Source of the DNA: Sphingomonas_Q fennica_A
GTDB taxonomy: Bacteria > Pseudomonadota > Alphaproteobacteria > Sphingomonadales > Sphingomonadaceae
DNA: 64,000 nt
Assembly: GCA_036946415.1 (NCBI GenBank)
Contig: JAQIJD010000001.1
Location: 248,001-312,000, forward strand
Reading direction: 5' to 3'
The notes under the pieces were generated by a model, which was given only the letters and a program-made list of their open reading frames with translations, was not told the origin of the DNA and did no database searches. This document shows positions 57,516-64,000 of this stretch, one piece after another. The stretch's first letter is position 1, and the number at the start of each line of letters is the position of its first letter. Position numbers and translations under genes: made by a program.

Positions 57516-57556
57516 GGGCCCGGAACGCCTGGGGGGGGAGAGGCGGTTCCGGGCCC
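57516..57556. terminator. Long GC-rich hairpin downstream of the PhyP-like gene
   Basis: GGGCCCGGAACGCCT (57516-57530) pairs with AGGCGGTTCCGGGCCC (57541-57556) with one bulged base and a purine loop of mainly G. There is no T tract on either strand. It lies between the sensor gene end (57662) and the entericidin gene, so it is either a terminator-like barrier or a structured RNA end. Confidence 0.45.
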
Positions 57557-57661
57557 TAAAGGCGGATAGCGAGAGCGGGGGGGCATAAGGTCGCTATCCG
57601 AGGTGTTTAACGGGCATGGCCCGACCGGGTTCCGCGCCGCCCGACGGGCGTGCCAAAAAAA

Positions 57662-59218
57662 TCACGGCCGCGGTGTCGCCCCCAGAACGGGGATGTCGAT
57701 CGAATAGCGGCCGTCCGCCCCGTCATAGTCGAGCGGGGCGCGCAGCTGGCGGGCGAGGCCGCCGATGATGCGCCGGAAGCGATCGATCGTCGGATGCGCG
57801 GCGCAGGGTTCGGAGCCCAGGCTCGCCGCCTCGATCGACAGCCGCATCCGCCCGTCCGCCATCGCGGGGTTCAGCGAGATGGCGACGATCCCGTCGACGT
57901 CGCAGTCGATCACCAGTTCGATCACCTCGGTGACGAGGAAGGCTACGGGCACCGCCACGTCCTGCGTGACGTTGGCGGCCTGCATGTTGATGGTGATGCC
58001 GAGGCCCGATCCGGCAGGCGCGCTGGCCCGCAGGTTCGTGGCCAGTTCGGCGATAAGCGTGCGCAGGTTGATGCCGTGGTTCTCTTCCATCTCCGCATAA
58101 TGGTTGCGGTGGACGACGGCGAGTGCATCGACGCGGCGCTGGATCGAGGCATAGGCGCGGGCCACGGCCTCGTCGGTGCCGCGCGCGTGGAGGTTGATGA
58201 GGCTGGCGACGACCTGGAGGTTGTTCTTGACGCGGTGGTGCACCTCGCGCGTCAGCTTGGTCTGGCGGCGCAGGCCCTCCTCCAGTTCGCTATCGTGCCG
58301 CGCCTGATCCTCGGCGAAGGCGCGGAACGCCTCGGCCAGGTTGCGGATCTCGTGCGCGGGGGTGGCGAGGCGGGGGATGCGAAAGCTGCCGTCGCCGCTG
58401 CGATGGCCGGCCACCGCCCGTTCCAACTCTGCCAGCGGGCGCAGCAGCAGCCGCTCGACCACCAGCCAGCCGATGATTGCGCCCGCCAGCCACATGAGGA
58501 TCGGCAGCAGGATCAGCAGCAATTCGGTGGCGCTGCGTTCGGCGACGTTCACCGTCATCGCCAGCGCCATCCGCCCGCCGGCCATCGGCGTGCTGACGGT
58601 GACGCGCCGATCGAAGGCCGTGGCGCGCAGCGCACCCGCGACCTGGATGCGGGTGGCGCCCTGGATCAGCACGGCGCCATGGGCGCGCGTCAGCCCCTCG
58701 ACCGAGCGGACGATCGTGGCGATCGGCAGTTCGACTGCCGCATGGCCGCCATCCGCCAATGCGATGGCGAAGCGCATCCGTTCGGGCGCGGCCAGCAGCA
58801 GCACGTCGACCGCGGCGCGATCGTGCGGCGGCCCATAGTCGGCCATGCGCGCGGTGGCGCAGACCAGCCGCCCGCGGGCATCGTAGCGGCCGTAGACGGC
58901 GTCCGGCTCCCGGACCGCGGCCGCGACCTGATCGAGCGCCGTCCGGCACGGCACGCTGCCATCGGTGCGATCGAGCATCGCCTTGACCAGCCGCGCATCG
59001 CGGACCACCATCTCGTCGATCTGGCGAGCGGCCTGGACGGCGATCGTCCCGGCGTCGAGTTCGTTCTGGCGGCGGTTGACGTCCGCCGACCGGATCGACG
59101 CGGACAAAGCGAGGATGCCGAGCGGCAGCAGCGCGATGGTGAGGATCAGCAGCATCCGCACGCCGGTCGACAGGCCGGTCAGCCGCCGCCGCATGTTGGG
59201 GGGGATGGGATCGGTCAT
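57662..59218 (-). CDS. PhyP/PhyK-like HisKA_2 sensor with degenerate ATPase
   Basis: This is a membrane sensor of 518 residues. It has a helix at 22-41, a periplasmic domain to about 230, a second helix at 232-253, a HAMP-like linker, then a HisKA_2 phosphotransfer helix REVHHRVKNNLQVVASLINLHARG with histidines at 327-328. Where a kinase N-box (typically NELVTNALKHA) is expected, the sequence is FLVTEVIELVIDCD, without the metal-binding Asn, and no GxG box is evident. In Sphingomonas sp. Fr1 a HisKA_2 protein named PhyP acts as a PhyR phosphatase. The degenerate domain and the place behind nepR suggest the same negative role here. Confidence 0.85.
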   Translation of the reverse strand: MTDPIPPNMRRRLTGLSTGVRMLLILTIALLPLGILALSASIRSADVNRRQNELDAGTIAVQAARQIDEMVVRDARLVKAMLDRTDGSVPCRTALDQVAAAVREPDAVYGRYDARGRLVCATARMADYGPPHDRAAVDVLLLAAPERMRFAIALADGGHAAVELPIATIVRSVEGLTRAHGAVLIQGATRIQVAGALRATAFDRRVTVSTPMAGGRMALAMTVNVAERSATELLLILLPILMWLAGAIIGWLVVERLLLRPLAELERAVAGHRSGDGSFRIPRLATPAHEIRNLAEAFRAFAEDQARHDSELEEGLRRQTKLTREVHHRVKNNLQVVASLINLHARGTDEAVARAYASIQRRVDALAVVHRNHYAEMEENHGINLRTLIAELATNLRASAPAGSGLGITINMQAANVTQDVAVPVAFLVTEVIELVIDCDVDGIVAISLNPAMADGRMRLSIEAASLGSEPCAAHPTIDRFRRIIGGLARQLRAPLDYDGADGRYSIDIPVLGATPRP

Positions 59219-59251
59219 CCGCGCGACGCCCTGACGGCGCCGCCGGAGGCG

Positions 59252-59476
59252 TCAGGAAAGCTTGCCGAGCAGGTCGAGAAACTCGGGCGGCACATCCTCG
59301 CGGACGGCCTCGTCATAGGCGGAGCGAAGCGCGATACCGACATGATTGTCGCGCGGGCGTGTCGGGCGCGGCTCGCGAGGGGGGGCACCATCCGGCACGT
59401 TTCCGCCATCGTCCGCGCCGCCTGCCTGATCGTCGTCATCCCTCGAAGCCAAAACGCCAACCCCCTGATGGACCAT
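59252..59476 (-). CDS. nepR: Anti-sigma factor NepR
   Basis: NepR holds the stress sigma factor EcfG inactive until phosphorylated PhyR binds NepR. The last 30 residues, IALRSAYDEAVREDVPPEFLDLLGKLS, carry the family pattern (LRxxYxxxVxExxPxxFLDLLxKL). The preceding 40 residues are polar and disordered, as usual. The start is uncertain: ATG at 59476 gives 74 residues; a TTG at 59452 with AGGGGG 8 bp upstream gives 66. It ends 33 bp before the PhyP-like gene and is divergent from phyR. Confidence 0.88.
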   Translation of the reverse strand: MVHQGVGVLASRDDDDQAGGADDGGNVPDGAPPREPRPTRPRDNHVGIALRSAYDEAVREDVPPEFLDLLGKLS

Positions 59477-59514
59477 GCCGCGGACGGGTATCCTTGCCGG
59501 CCGCAGACGGTGCC

Positions 59515-59539
59515 GACGCGATTCCAGTCCAACCGTTCC
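59515..59539 (-). promoter_or_regulatory. Proximal EcfG-type promoter candidate of nepR
   Basis: On the minus strand GGAAC is followed after 16 bp by CGTC, close to the alphaproteobacterial stress consensus GGAAC-N16/17-cGTT. It lies about 40 bp upstream of the nepR ATG. Confidence 0.45.
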
Positions 59540-59594
59540 ATGTCCGCGGTCGCTCCCTTTCCGGGCATTGCACCGCGTGCCGGACGGCCTGTGA

Positions 59595-59619
59595 AACAAA
59601 AGCCCGCGCCGATGGTTCC
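59595..59619 (-). promoter_or_regulatory. Distal EcfG-type promoter of nepR
   Basis: GGAAC (59619-59615) is followed after exactly 16 bp by TGTT, a near-perfect match to GGAAC-N16/17-cGTT. It gives a leader of roughly 110-120 bases to nepR and would make the nepR-phyP transcript part of the EcfG regulon, a known feedback loop. The remaining divergent region (59477-59767) holds no gene. Confidence 0.6.
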
Positions 59620-59767
59620 CGCCCAAGCCGAAGATGATGGATGCCATGTCCTCTGATCCGGCATCCCGGGGGGCGGGCAGGGGCACGGGCACCCCGACGA
59701 TCGCCGTGGAACCAAACAGTCTACCGTCCCGACCGGAGGGGCGGCACGTCAAGGAGACACGAAGCTT

Positions 59768-60565
59768 ATGTCGCTCGGCCAGGATCTCGCACCGCATCTT
59801 CCCTTCCTGCGCCGCTATGCCCGCGCGCTGACGGGCAGCCAGAAACATGGCGACGCCTATGTCCGGGCGACGCTGGAGGCGATCGTGGCGGCGCCCGGCG
59901 ATTTTCCGCGCGACGTCGATGCCCGTCTCGGCCTCTACCGGACCTTCCAGGGCATCTGGTCGTCCGCCAATCCCGATCAGGACGAAGCCGACGGCGAAGG
60001 CGGGCAGGACCGTTCGGGCATCGCGCAGGCACGCCTTTCCAACATCACGCCGCGCTCGCGCCAGGCGCTGCTCCTGACGGCGATGGAAGGCTTCACGCCG
60101 GAAGACGCCGCCTTCCTGATGGAGACCGACCAGACCGAGGTCGACGATCTCGTCGCCGAGGCGCTGGCCGAGATCGAGCGGCAGACGCGGGCCGACGTGC
60201 TGGTGATCGAGGACGAGCCGATCATCGCCATGGATCTGGAAACGATCGTACGCGATCTCGGCCACAACGTGACCGGCGTCGCGGTGACGCGCGACGAAGC
60301 GGTGCAGCAGGCGATGGCGCAGCGGCCGAGCCTGGTCCTGGCCGACATCCAGCTTGCCGACGACAGTTCGGGCATCGATGCGGTGAAGGACATCCTGTCC
60401 GAATTCCCGGTGCCGGTGATCTTCATCACCGCCTTCCCCGAACGGCTGCTGACCGGCGAGCGGCCCGAGCCGACGTTCCTCATCACCAAGCCGTTCCAGC
60501 GATCGACGGTGAAGGCGGCGATCGCCCAGGCCCTGTTCTTCGACAGCGCGACCGTGCCGGCGTGA
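59768..60565 (+). CDS. phyR: General stress response regulator PhyR
   Basis: This anti-anti-sigma response regulator has 265 residues. The N-terminal sigma-like domain (1-135: LGQDLAPHLPFLRRYARALTGSQ, SNITPRSRQALLLTAMEGFTPEDAAFLM) mimics a sigma factor. The C-terminal receiver domain (142-262) has acidic pocket IEDEP, phosphorylated Asp193 in VLADIQLAD, Thr221 and Lys241. When phosphorylated, the sigma-like domain captures NepR and frees EcfG. GGAG lies upstream of the ATG. It is divergent from nepR and followed by a small membrane protein gene and ecfG. Confidence 0.96.
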   Translation: MSLGQDLAPHLPFLRRYARALTGSQKHGDAYVRATLEAIVAAPGDFPRDVDARLGLYRTFQGIWSSANPDQDEADGEGGQDRSGIAQARLSNITPRSRQALLLTAMEGFTPEDAAFLMETDQTEVDDLVAEALAEIERQTRADVLVIEDEPIIAMDLETIVRDLGHNVTGVAVTRDEAVQQAMAQRPSLVLADIQLADDSSGIDAVKDILSEFPVPVIFITAFPERLLTGERPEPTFLITKPFQRSTVKAAIAQALFFDSATVPA

Positions 60566-60655
60566 TCAAGCCGGGCCGGCGGAACCCTTCTTCGCCGGCC
60601 CCCGTTATGGAAACGGAACGATCGGCCGGCCGCGGCCGCATGCAAGGAAGATGAT

Positions 60656-60796
60656 ATGGTCGATGAGGGCGAAACCCACCTGACGCGGACCGAGGCGCGC
60701 GCCGGCAGCACCAATCGCGTGACACGCTATGTGCTGGCGATCTCGCTGGCGCTGATCGTCGTCGTTTTCGCGGGGCTGCTGCTCGTCTGGCGTTAA
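60656..60796 (+). CDS. Small single-helix membrane protein between phyR and ecfG
   Basis: This is an unrecognised 46-residue protein. It has a polar N-terminus (VDEGETHLTRTEARAGSTNRV) and one C-terminal membrane helix (YVLAISLALIVVVFAGLLLVW) ending in Arg. AAGGAAG lies 5 bp before the ATG, and codon use is as GC3-rich as its neighbours, which supports translation. It lies 90 bp after phyR and about 100 bp before ecfG, inside the stress locus. A regulatory or stress-effector role is speculation. Confidence 0.7.
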   Translation: MVDEGETHLTRTEARAGSTNRVTRYVLAISLALIVVVFAGLLLVWR

Positions 60797-60892
60797 GTGC
60801 CGGTTTGGGGGTCGTAATGGCATCGCCGCGTGCCTATGTTTGACGGACAGGGCGCTTTCGGTACGCCGACGATAGCGGGGACAGATCGTATC

Positions 60893-61528
60893 ATGACGGT
60901 TGAAGACAGCGGCGACGGCCTGGACGAGGCACGCCACGAGCATGTCGCGCTCTCGGACGATGCGTTCAAGACGGAGCTGGCGCGCGTCATTCCGCATCTG
61001 CGCGCCTTCGGCCGTTCGCTTTCGGGCAATCGCGATCTGACGGACGACCTGGTGCAGGAAACGCTACTGAAGGCGTGGGCGGCGCGGCAGCGCTTCCAGG
61101 CCGGCACGAACATGCGCGCCTGGACCTTCATCATCCTGCGGAACCTGTTTCTCTCGCAGATGCGCCGTGCGCGCTTCAAGGGCGAGTGGGACGAGCTGAC
61201 CGCGAGCAAGATTCTGGCCGCACCCGCCAGCCAGGACCGGCACGTTGAACTGGGCGACCTCCAGCGGGCGCTGCTCCACCTGCCGCAGCCGCAGCGAGAG
61301 GCCCTGATCCTCGTCGGCGCAGGCGGTTTCGCTTATGAGGAGGCGGCGGAAATCTGCGGTTGCGCGGTCGGCACGATCAAGAGCCGCGTCGCCCGTGGCC
61401 GGGTCGCGCTGGAAACGCTGATGACGGACAATTCGCTGCCGTCGCGCCGCGATCACAAGACGGACACGCAGAAGACGGCGCTGCAAAGCATCATGGGTGA
61501 AGTCGATCATCTGAGCGGCGCGAACTGA
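60893..61528 (+). CDS. ecfG: General stress response sigma factor EcfG
   Basis: This ECF sigma factor of the PhyR-NepR system has 211 residues. Region 2 shows HLRAFGRSLSGNRDLTDDLVQETLLKAWAAR and MRAWTFIILRNLFLSQMRR; region 4 shows LPQPQREALILVGAGGFAYEEAAEICGCAVGTIKSRVARGR. These are the typical EcfG (ECF15) motifs. The ATG at 60893 is preferred; an in-frame start at 60830 would add 21 residues without similarity. It should read GGAAC-N16/17-cGTT promoters. It is tail to tail with a second NepR-like gene 36 bp away. Confidence 0.94.
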   Translation: MTVEDSGDGLDEARHEHVALSDDAFKTELARVIPHLRAFGRSLSGNRDLTDDLVQETLLKAWAARQRFQAGTNMRAWTFIILRNLFLSQMRRARFKGEWDELTASKILAAPASQDRHVELGDLQRALLHLPQPQREALILVGAGGFAYEEAAEICGCAVGTIKSRVARGRVALETLMTDNSLPSRRDHKTDTQKTALQSIMGEVDHLSGAN

Positions 61529-61564
61529 TCCTGCCGCGGCGGGCACCTGCCGCGCCAGGGGATG

Positions 61565-61735
61565 TCAGGGATCGAGACGGTCGAGGAGCGCCTGCATGTC
61601 GTGCGGTAGCCGGCTCGCGGTATCGGCAAAGGCGTGGCGGAGGACCGATCCCATGGCATCGATGGGTTCCGGACGGCCGATCACGCGGCGGATCGTGCCC
61701 TTGCCGTTCGCGCTCTGCGGTCCGCCGTTTTCCAT
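61565..61735 (-). CDS. Second NepR-like small protein
   Basis: This is a 56-residue protein. Its C-terminal half, AMGSVLRHAFADTASRLPHDMQALLDRLDP, follows the NepR pattern (GxxLRxxFx7-8PxxMxxLLxxLD) at the same spacing as the canonical NepR at 59252-59476, but without the usual acidic E-x-x-P. The first 25 residues are polar. It is the only plausible gene in 61529-61789, is convergent with ecfG and divergent from glnE. Paralogous NepR proteins are known in some Sphingomonadales. No clear ribosome-binding site is visible, so I hold the start with moderate confidence. Confidence 0.6.
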   Translation of the reverse strand: MENGGPQSANGKGTIRRVIGRPEPIDAMGSVLRHAFADTASRLPHDMQALLDRLDP

Positions 61736-61789
61736 GGCGTCGATAACGGCGATCCCGCCGGCGGGTTGCTCGGTTCGGCGCAAGCGCGG

Positions 61790-64000
61790 ATGACGCTGGC
61801 CGCATCCTTCGCCGCGGCGCTGGCGCGGATCGACGATCACGCCCCGTTTCTCCGCCAGCTCGTTCGCCAGCGCCCCGAGATCGTCGCCGCGACCGTCGGC
61901 GAGGGCGGGCTTCCCGCAGCGCTGGCGGAGGCCCGGGCCGACGCCGCCGATCGCCCCGTGGCGGAAGCGCTGCGGCGCGAGCGGCAGGGCGTGGCGCTGG
62001 CGGTGGCGCTGGCCGATCTGGCGGGGGCCGCGCCGCTGGAGGCGGTGTGCGCGGCGCTGAGTGATTTCGCGGACCGCGCGCTCGATCGCGCCATCGCCGC
62101 CGCGATCGAGGAACGCACGCCCGGTGCCGAACCGGCGGGGTTCGCGGCGCTGGCACTCGGCAAGCACGGCAGCGGCGAGCTCAATTATTCGTCGGACATC
62201 GATCCGATCCTGATCTTCGATCCGGCGACGCTGCCGCTCCGCCCGCGCGAGGATGCGACCGAGGGGGCGGTGCGCATCGCCCGCCGCATCGTCGCGCTGC
62301 TCCAGGAACGGACCGCCGACGGCTATGTGCTGCGCGTCGACCTGCGTCTTCGCCCCGCGCCCGAAGCGTCGCCGCTGGCGCTGCCGGTGGAGGCGGCGCT
62401 CGGCCATTACGAGACGAGTGCGCTGCCGTGGGAACGCGCCGCCTTCATCCGCGCGCGCGCCGCCGCCGGCGATGTCGCGCTCGGCACGCGCTTTCTCGAA
62501 CAGATCCGCCCCTTCGTCTGGCGCCGCTCGCTCGATTTCGGGGCGATCGGCGAGGTGCGCGCGCTCAGCCGCCGCATCCGCGATCATCACGGCCGGATCG
62601 ATCGGCCCGGCCCCGGCTATGACGTGAAGCGCAGCCGCGGCGGCATCCGCGAGGTCGAATTCTTCGCGCAGATCCACCAGCTCATTCACGGCGGGCGCGA
62701 ACCCGCGCTGCGTGCGCCGGCCACGCTCGATGCGCTGGCGGCGCTCGCCGCCGCCGGGCGGATCGGACCGGACGAAGCGGAGACACTCGCCGGCGCCTAT
62801 CGGCTGCTGCGCACGGTCGAGCATCGCTTGCAGATGGTGGACGACCGCCAGACGCACCGCCTGCCGGCCGATCCCGACGCGCTGGACGGTGTCGCCCGCC
62901 TCCACGGGCTGGCGGACGGTGCGGCGCTGGTCGCGCTGCTCGATCCGCCCACCGCCGCGGTCGGCCGCATCTACGATGCGCTGGACGGGGAGACGGTCGA
63001 TCGCCTGCCCGCTTCCGCGGCGGCGCTGGCCGAAGCGGCGGGGGCGATGGGCTATGCCGATGGCGCGGCGGCGGCGGCGCGCGTCGCCGGCTGGCGGGAG
63101 GGGGGCGCACCCGCGCTCCGCTCGCCTGCGGCGCAGGCGGCGCTGGAGGCGGTGCTGCCCGAACTGCTGCCCGCGCTCGGCCGCGGCACGGATGCCAATG
63201 GCGCGCTCAACCGCTTCGACGATCTCGTCCGCCGCCTGCCGAGCGCGGTTAACCTGTTCCGCCTGCTGGAGGCGCGGCCGGGGCTGATCGACCGGCTGGC
63301 CGCGATCCTCGCCACCGCCCCCGCGCTGGCGGAGGCGCTGGCGCGGCGGGCCGACCTGCTGGACGTGCTGATCGGCGGCGGCGCGGCGCTGCCCCCGCCC
63401 GTCCACCGCCTCGCCGGCGAACTGGCGGCGGGGGAGCGCGGCGACGATTATCAGGCGCTGCTCGATCGCGTGCGGCTGGGGGTGGGGGAGCGCCGCTTCG
63501 CACTCGGCGTGGCCCTCATCGAGGGGAGCGAGCCGCCGCTGGCGGTCGGCGCCGGCTACGGCCGCGTCGCCGAGGCGGCGATCGAGGCGCTGGCGGCCGC
63601 CACCGTCGCCGAGTTCGAGGACCAGCATGGCCGTGTCCACGGTGGGGAGCTGGTGATCCTCGGGTTCGGGCGGCTGGGCGGCGGCACGCTCACCCACGCC
63701 TCCGATCTCGACATCGTCTATCTGTTCACCGGCGATTTCGCGGCGGAATCGGACGGTCGGCGGCCGGTGGGCGCGACGCAATATTTCAACCGGCTGGCGC
63801 AGCGCGTGTCGGCGGCGCTGAGCGTGCCGACCGCGGCCGGGCCGCTCTACGAGGTCGATACGCGGTTGCGCCCCTCCGGCACGCAGGGGCTGCTGGCGGT
63901 TTCGACCGACAGTTTCCGCCGCTATCAGGCGGAAAGCGCCTGGACGTGGGAGCATATGGCGCTGACCCGCGCGCGGCCGCTGTTCGGCAGCGGGGCGGCG
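61790..64000 (+). CDS. glnE: Glutamine synthetase adenylyltransferase/deadenylylase (3' partial)
   Basis: This bifunctional enzyme attaches and removes AMP on glutamine synthetase in response to PII. The window holds 737 codons and the frame runs off the end; the family is about 900-1000 long. The first nucleotidyltransferase domain has LGKHGSGELNYSSDIDPILIFD near residue 125 and DVKRSRGGIREVEFFAQ further on. The second has LGFGRLGGGTLTHASDLDIVYLF near residue 625. Start at ATG 61790 (MTLAASFAAALARIDDHAPF); the site upstream is weak. A stop at 61607 limits the frame. Confidence 0.93.
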   Translation, partial: MTLAASFAAALARIDDHAPFLRQLVRQRPEIVAATVGEGGLPAALAEARADAADRPVAEALRRERQGVALAVALADLAGAAPLEAVCAALSDFADRALDRAIAAAIEERTPGAEPAGFAALALGKHGSGELNYSSDIDPILIFDPATLPLRPREDATEGAVRIARRIVALLQERTADGYVLRVDLRLRPAPEASPLALPVEAALGHYETSALPWERAAFIRARAAAGDVALGTRFLEQIRPFVWRRSLDFGAIGEVRALSRRIRDHHGRIDRPGPGYDVKRSRGGIREVEFFAQIHQLIHGGREPALRAPATLDALAALAAAGRIGPDEAETLAGAYRLLRTVEHRLQMVDDRQTHRLPADPDALDGVARLHGLADGAALVALLDPPTAAVGRIYDALDGETVDRLPASAAALAEAAGAMGYADGAAAAARVAGWREGGAPALRSPAAQAALEAVLPELLPALGRGTDANGALNRFDDLVRRLPSAVNLFRLLEARPGLIDRLAAILATAPALAEALARRADLLDVLIGGGAALPPPVHRLAGELAAGERGDDYQALLDRVRLGVGERRFALGVALIEGSEPPLAVGAGYGRVAEAAIEALAAATVAEFEDQHGRVHGGELVILGFGRLGGGTLTHASDLDIVYLFTGDFAAESDGRRPVGATQYFNRLAQRVSAALSVPTAAGPLYEVDTRLRPSGTQGLLAVSTDSFRRYQAESAWTWEHMALTRARPLFGSGAA

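Noticed and set aside
59708..59732. GGAAC box on the plus strand as EcfG promoter of phyR
   Set aside because: No GTT-type -10 occurs at 16-18 bp spacing.
59252..60265. Long minus-strand frame read as one 337-residue protein
   Set aside because: Its upstream two-thirds is antisense to phyR. Only the last 74 codons match NepR.
60615..60639. GGAAC box upstream of the small membrane protein gene
   Set aside because: The -10 position reads CCGC, so there is no stress-promoter match.
61565..63955. 796-residue minus-strand open frame opposite glnE
   Set aside because: Most of it is the antisense of glnE. Only its last 56 codons, beyond the glnE start, are retained as the NepR-like gene.

Overview
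This window is chromosomal DNA of an alphaproteobacterium, most probably a Sphingomonas-like member of the Sphingomonadales. The evidence is the very GC-rich, GC3-biased coding (which leaves long meaningless open frames antisense to real genes), a PhyR-NepR-EcfG general stress response locus, a FecI/FecR-controlled TonB-dependent receptor, a lignostilbene-type dioxygenase, and several families of short dispersed repeats. About 57 protein genes, two tRNA genes, one decayed insertion sequence and several terminators and operator-like sites can be read. The left edge falls just beyond rpsI and the right edge cuts glnE.

Layout. 0.2-8.5 kb: rplM-rpsI, heme A synthase, a MerC-like protein with a Zur-like palindrome, dxs, aconitase and a winged-helix regulator. 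8.5-18.5 kb: one minus-strand block of ECF sigma factor, FecR, STN-type TonB-dependent receptor, Tat-exported TolB-propeller/amidohydrolase (broken by two +1 G shifts), Tat-exported flavin amine oxidase and its cytochrome c. 18.5-24 kb: cyclophilin, aromatic-acid type MFS transporter, lignostilbene/carotenoid dioxygenase, MpaB-type oxygenase and a minimal PAS-MCP protein. 24-31.5 kb: ftsH, tilS, cpoB, a RodZ-like protein and ptsP. 31.5-35.8 kb: a second exported amine-oxidation operon, ridA - amine oxidase - cytochrome c - amine oxidase. 36-42.6 kb: oligopeptide-binding lipoprotein, tRNA-Leu, ihfB, rpsA, cmk, a small membrane protein, aroA and a FYDLN-acid protein. 42.6-46.8 kb: tRNA-Ala and the sulfite/sulfate assimilation operon cobA-DUF2849-cysI-DUF934-cysH. 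47-50.9 kb: ssb, feoAB with a Fur-like box, and a dead IS110 element. 50.9-57.2 kb: argS-SPOR-nagZ-scpA-scpB-tatABC. 57.2-64 kb: entericidin-like lipoprotein, the general stress response locus, and glnE.

How the parts fit. The most distinctive theme is periplasmic oxidation of amines. Three flavin amine oxidases carry Tat-type N-termini; two modules have a co-transcribed small c-type cytochrome as probable electron acceptor, and one also has an exported RidA that could hydrolyse the imine product. One module lies directly downstream of a FecIR/TonB receptor/amidohydrolase set, suggesting uptake, hydrolysis and oxidation of a nitrogen-containing compound; the substrate is unknown. The Tat translocase needed for their export is encoded in the same window.

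The stress locus is also unusual. The canonical nepR and a PhyP-like sensor with a degenerate ATP-binding domain are divergent from phyR and ecfG. A 46-residue membrane protein lies between phyR and ecfG, and a second NepR-like gene lies tail to tail with ecfG.
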